DNA from: CAZWVM01 sp964637705
GTDB lineage: Bacteria; UBA8481
Length of the DNA stretch: 7,210 nucleotides
Direction: 5' to 3'
Assembly (NCBI GenBank): GCA_964637705.1
Contig: CAZWVM010000180.1
Span: forward strand, 1 to 7,210
The position numbers were made by a program, and so were the translations under genes. The number at the start of each line of letters is the position of its first letter. The first letter of the stretch is position 1. Below the pieces are notes generated by a model, which was given only the letters and a program-made list of their open reading frames with translations, made no database searches and was not told the DNA's origin. Below are positions 4,583-7,210 of the stretch, piece after piece.

Positions 4583-6408
4583 ACCCCGGGTTCCGGCTTC
4601 GCTTCCTTCTTCGGTTCCTTGATATCGACTTTCAGGTGGAGCTCCCGCAGTTGCTTCATCGTGACCTCGGACGGGGAGCCGACCATCAGCTCCTGCGCCT
4701 TCTGGTTCATCGGGAAGGTCGTGACCTCCCGGATGTTCGGCTCGTCGGCGAAGATCATGACGATCCGGTCCACGCCCGGGGCGATGCCCCCGTGCGGCGG
4801 CGCACCGTAGGTGAAGGCGCGGATCATGTGCCCGAACTTCTCATCGACCGCCTCCTTCGGATACCCCGCGATCTCGAAGGCCTTGTACATGATGTCAGGC
4901 CGGTGGTTCCGGATGGCGCCGGAGGAAAGCTCGATCCCGTTGCAGACGATGTCGTACTGGTAGGCCATGATCGTCAGCGGATCCTTCTCGAGAAGGGCTT
5001 CCATTCCGCCCTGGGGCATCGAGAAGGGGTTGTGCGAGAAGTCGATCCTCTTCTCCTCCTCGTTGTATTCGAACATCGGGAAGTCCACGATCCAGCAGAA
5101 GGCAAGGGTATCGGAGGAGGGCTTGATGATCTCCTGCCCCAAGTGCCGGCGGATCTCGCCGAGCACCTTGCAGGACTCGAGCCACGGCCCGGCGCTGAAG
5201 AAGACCGTGTCGCCGGGCTTGAGTTTCAAGCGATCCTTGAGGGCCGCGATCTCGGCCTCGGAGAGGAACTTCAGGATCGGGCTCTTCATCTCGTTCTCGA
5301 GCACGTTGATGTAGGCGAGGCCCTTGGCGCCCAGGGACTTGGCGAATTCCTCCAGCTTGTCGAAGAAGGAGCGGGAGTTCGTGGCCGAGTTCTCGAGCAC
5401 CAGCGCCTTCACGCACCGTCCCTTCACGGCGTTGGAGGCGAAGACCTTGAAGGTGGATCCCGCGAAGATGTCCGAGACGTCCGTCATCTTCATCTCGTAG
5501 CGGATGTCCGGCTTGTCCGTGCCGTACCAGTTCATCGTGTCGAGGTAGGTGAGGCGCGGGAAGGGCATCTGGAGGATGGTCTTCTTCGTGAGCTTCGGGA
5601 CGAGGTGGGCGAAGAGGGCTTCGAGCACCTGAAAGAGGTCGTCCTGGCTGATGTAGGACATTTCGATATCGAGCTGGTAGAACTCGCCGGGCGAGCGGTC
5701 GGCGCGGCTGGCCTCGTCTCGGAAGCACGGCGCGACCTGGAAATACTTGTCGAAGCCGGCGCACATGATGAGCTGCTTGTATTGCTGGGGCGCCTGGGGG
5801 AGAGCGTAGAACTTCCCGGGGTGGAGGCGCGAGGGGACGAGGTAGTCGCGCGCGCCCTCCGGGGAACTGACGGTCAGGATCGGCGTCTGGAATTCCCGGA
5901 ATCCCGCCCCGGTCATGAAGTGCCGGATCTCCGAGATCACCTCCGAGCGGTAGAGGATGTTCCGGTGGAGTCGGTCGCGCCGCAGGTCGAGGAAGCGGTA
6001 TTTGAGCCTCAGTTCCTCCGGTTGCTTCGATTCGTCGGCGATGGGGAAGGGGAGGGAGGCGACGACCGAGTCGATCACCAGGACTTCGCAGAAGACCTCG
6101 ATCTCGCCCGTGGGCAGATCGGGGTTGACCGTTTCCGGCGTCCGGGCCCGGACCTCGCCCTCGAGGAAGATGACGCTCTCGGGCTTCAGACGGGTGGCTT
6201 CCGCGTGGGTGCTGGCGTTAAAGGCGGGGTCGAATACGACCTGGGTGAGGCCGTAGTTGTCGCGGAGGTCGACGAAGGTGATGCCGCCGTGGTCGCGCAC
6301 CCGGTGCACCCAGCCGGCGAGCTTCACGCGTTGCCCGATCTGTTCTTTTCTGAGCTCACCGCACGACATGTCGCGGTGGAGGGTCCTGTTCGGAGAGGAA
6401 GTCTTCAT
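4573..6408 (-). CDS. aspS: Aspartyl-tRNA synthetase, bacterial type (611 aa)
   Basis: Class II synthetase that charges tRNA(Asp) with aspartate in the cytoplasm. An N-terminal OB-fold anticodon-binding domain (about 14-115) contains LAGWVHRVRDHGG (30-42) and VDLRDNYGLTQVVFD (46-60). The catalytic core has the motif 1 region FQTPILTVSSPEGARDYLVPSR (173-194), motif 2 CFRDEASRADRSPGEF (228-243) followed by YQLDIEMSY, and motif 3 GGIAPGVDRIVM (540-551). The bacterial insertion domain lies at about 290-430. Motif 2 has the RSPGEF form and the core SSGAIRNHRPDIMYKAFE, a variant I associate with alphaproteobacterial-type AspRS rather than the E. coli form. His40 in RDHGG is the residue type linked to relaxed tRNA(Asn) recognition. 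Start: ATG 6408 is preferred because the TTGACA promoter places +1 near 6412; ATG 6420 is in frame but would lie upstream of it. No Shine-Dalgarno is visible. The last codons and the TAA stop lie in the palindromic repeat. Confidence 0.97.
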   Translation of the reverse strand: MKTSSPNRTLHRDMSCGELRKEQIGQRVKLAGWVHRVRDHGGITFVDLRDNYGLTQVVFDPAFNASTHAEATRLKPESVIFLEGEVRARTPETVNPDLPTGEIEVFCEVLVIDSVVASLPFPIADESKQPEELRLKYRFLDLRRDRLHRNILYRSEVISEIRHFMTGAGFREFQTPILTVSSPEGARDYLVPSRLHPGKFYALPQAPQQYKQLIMCAGFDKYFQVAPCFRDEASRADRSPGEFYQLDIEMSYISQDDLFQVLEALFAHLVPKLTKKTILQMPFPRLTYLDTMNWYGTDKPDIRYEMKMTDVSDIFAGSTFKVFASNAVKGRCVKALVLENSATNSRSFFDKLEEFAKSLGAKGLAYINVLENEMKSPILKFLSEAEIAALKDRLKLKPGDTVFFSAGPWLESCKVLGEIRRHLGQEIIKPSSDTLAFCWIVDFPMFEYNEEEKRIDFSHNPFSMPQGGMEALLEKDPLTIMAYQYDIVCNGIELSSGAIRNHRPDIMYKAFEIAGYPKEAVDEKFGHMIRAFTYGAPPHGGIAPGVDRIVMIFADEPNIREVTTFPMNQKAQELMVGSPSEVTMKQLRELHLKVDIKEPKKEAKPEPGVAG

Positions 6409-6418
6409 ATGACGGAGC

Positions 6419-6447
6419 ATGATGGTGTCACGGGTGGGGACTGTCAA
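6419..6447 (-). promoter_or_regulatory. Putative sigma-70-type promoter of aspS
   Basis: The minus strand carries a perfect -35 TTGACA (6447-6442), a 17-nt spacer and CATCAT as a weak -10 (6424-6419). Predicted +1 is near 6412, leaving about 4 nt before ATG 6408. The -35 and spacing are strong; the -10 is only a 4/6 match. Confidence 0.5.
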
Positions 6448-6481
6448 TAGCGAATCGGGCCGCCGGTGGTCCTCAACTCTG

Positions 6482-6510
6482 TTGCTTTCAGGGGCGTTCG
6501 AGTCTATCAT
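6482..6510 (+). promoter_or_regulatory. Putative sigma-70-type promoter of lysC
   Basis: TTGCTT (6482-6487), a 17-nt spacer and TATCAT (6505-6510; 5/6 match to TATAAT). Predicted +1 is A6517 or A6520, and the lysC ATG begins at 6520, so the mRNA would have a leader of 0-3 nt. There is no room for a riboswitch or attenuator ahead of lysC. Confidence 0.5.
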
Positions 6511-6519
6511 CTCCGAATC

Positions 6520-7210
6520 ATGCTTTACGTCCAGAAATTCGGCGGCTCATCGGTCGCCAATGTTGAACGGATCCAGAACGTGGCGCGCCGCGTGGCGAAA
6601 ACCGTCGCGGCCGGCAACCAGGTGGTCGTCGTGGTCTCGGCCATGGGCGACACCACGGACGACCTGATCGACCTGATCAAGAAGATCTCCGGCCGTCCCC
6701 CCGTCCGGGAATACGACGTGCTCCTCTCCACGGGAGAGATCGTCTCCGCGGCGCTCCTGGCCTCGGCTCTCGACCAGATGGGCCACAAGGCCGTTTCGAT
6801 GACGGGGACCCAGATCGGGATCCGCACTGACGGCGTCTACACGAAGGCCAAGATCGTCGACATCGACGCGGCGCGGATCCGGAAGGAGCTGGACGCGGGC
6901 CACGCCGTGACGGTGGCGGGTTTCCAGGGGATCGACGAGCGGGGGGACATCACCACGCTCGGCCGCGGCGGGTCCGACACGACGGCTGTGGCGCTGGCCG
7001 CCGCGCTCTCGGCGGATGTCTGCGAGATCTTCACGGACGTGGACGGCATCTACACGGCCGACCCGCGGATCGTTCCGGCGGCGAGGAAGCTTCCGACGAT
7101 CATCTACGACGAGATGCTGGAGATGGCCACGGCGGGCGCGCGCGTGATGCAGTCACGCTCGATCGAGTTCGGGGCCAAGTTCGGCGTCAAGATCCACGTC
7201 CGTTCGTCAT
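6520..7210 (+). CDS. lysC: Aspartokinase, 3'-truncated by the window edge
   Basis: Phosphorylates aspartate to 4-phospho-aspartate using ATP, the first step to lysine, threonine, methionine and diaminopimelate. 230 codons are present and the frame is still open at the last base. Landmarks of the amino-acid kinase domain: KFGGSSVA (6-13), VVVVVSAMGDTTDDL (35-49), STGEIVSAALLA (70-81), TGTQIGI (95-101), the GRGGSDTTAVALA segment (148-160), FTDVDGIYTADPR (171-183), and GARVMQSRSIEFGAKFGVKIHVRSS (206-230), where sequence ends. The C-terminal ACT domains that would mediate feedback inhibition lie outside the window, so the class (LysC type, Lys- or Lys+Thr-sensitive) cannot be judged. No homoserine dehydrogenase fusion can be confirmed or excluded. 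There is no Shine-Dalgarno before ATG 6520; the start is set by the conserved N-terminal motif at residue 6 and the adjacent promoter. Divergent from aspS. Confidence 0.97.
   Translation, partial: MLYVQKFGGSSVANVERIQNVARRVAKTVAAGNQVVVVVSAMGDTTDDLIDLIKKISGRPPVREYDVLLSTGEIVSAALLASALDQMGHKAVSMTGTQIGIRTDGVYTKAKIVDIDAARIRKELDAGHAVTVAGFQGIDERGDITTLGRGGSDTTAVALAAALSADVCEIFTDVDGIYTADPRIVPAARKLPTIIYDEMLEMATAGARVMQSRSIEFGAKFGVKIHVRSS

Noticed and set aside
4492..6450. A 652-codon plus-strand open frame
   Set aside because: It is the exact antisense of aspS; its Glu/Val/Leu/Arg/His-rich low-complexity product is what high-GC third-position bias gives on the opposite strand. AspRS motifs on the minus strand are unambiguous.
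6409..6510. N-terminal extension of aspS to ATG 6510 (34 extra residues)
   Set aside because: It would run through both divergent promoters; the extra residues are polar and unlike AspRS N-termini. ATG 6420 is possible but lies upstream of the predicted +1.
6421..6519. Lysine riboswitch or T-box ahead of lysC
   Set aside because: The predicted transcription start is 0-3 nt from the ATG and the gap is too short; no stem-loop array is visible.

Overview
The window looks like chromosomal DNA from a GC-rich diderm bacterium. The host genes are strongly G/C-biased (46 of 60 bases at 601-660). Two proteins carry lipoprotein signals with Ser or Ala at +2, as expected for outer-membrane sorting. The AspRS is of the bacterial type with the long insertion domain. 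I cannot fix the phylum; Acidobacteriota or a similar poorly cultured high-GC group would fit, but that is a guess.

Layout. 1-1437 (+): 3' part of an ABC-F ATPase, its first ATPase domain cut by the window edge. 1444-2163: a compact, lower-GC insertion holding a REP-associated-type Y1/HUH transposase gene (-), framed by a perfect 10-bp inverted repeat. 2164-2241: short leader with a tandem CCGATTTTTT pair and a hairpin that hides a strong Shine-Dalgarno. 2242-3736 (+): two lipoprotein genes 7 nt apart that look like diverged LPP20-like paralogues, the second with an extra C-terminal domain. 3781-4389 (-): a YciO-type member of the Sua5/YrdC family. 4441-4582: an imperfect palindromic intergenic repeat built from degenerate 9-nt units, one end of which runs into the last codons of aspS. 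4573-6408 (-): complete aspS. 6409-6519: divergent promoter region. 6520-7210 (+): 5' part of lysC (aspartokinase), cut by the window end before its ACT domains.

How the genes relate. Most are housekeeping genes: ABC-F (ribosome-associated), AspRS (tRNA charging), a YrdC-fold protein (t6A-type chemistry or a relative) and aspartokinase (entry to Lys/Thr/Met synthesis). aspS and lysC both draw on aspartate and are fired from one ~110-bp divergent region. The lipoprotein pair is the only apparent co-translated operon and is functionally unassigned.

I see no defence system, CRISPR array, tRNA, rRNA or biosynthetic cluster. The most interesting signals are small: a recurrent arrangement in which a -10-like hexamer sits at or almost at the start codon of genes lacking a Shine-Dalgarno (suggesting leaderless mRNAs), an SD-sequestering hairpin before the lipoprotein pair, and two repeat elements sitting on or beside gene stop codons.
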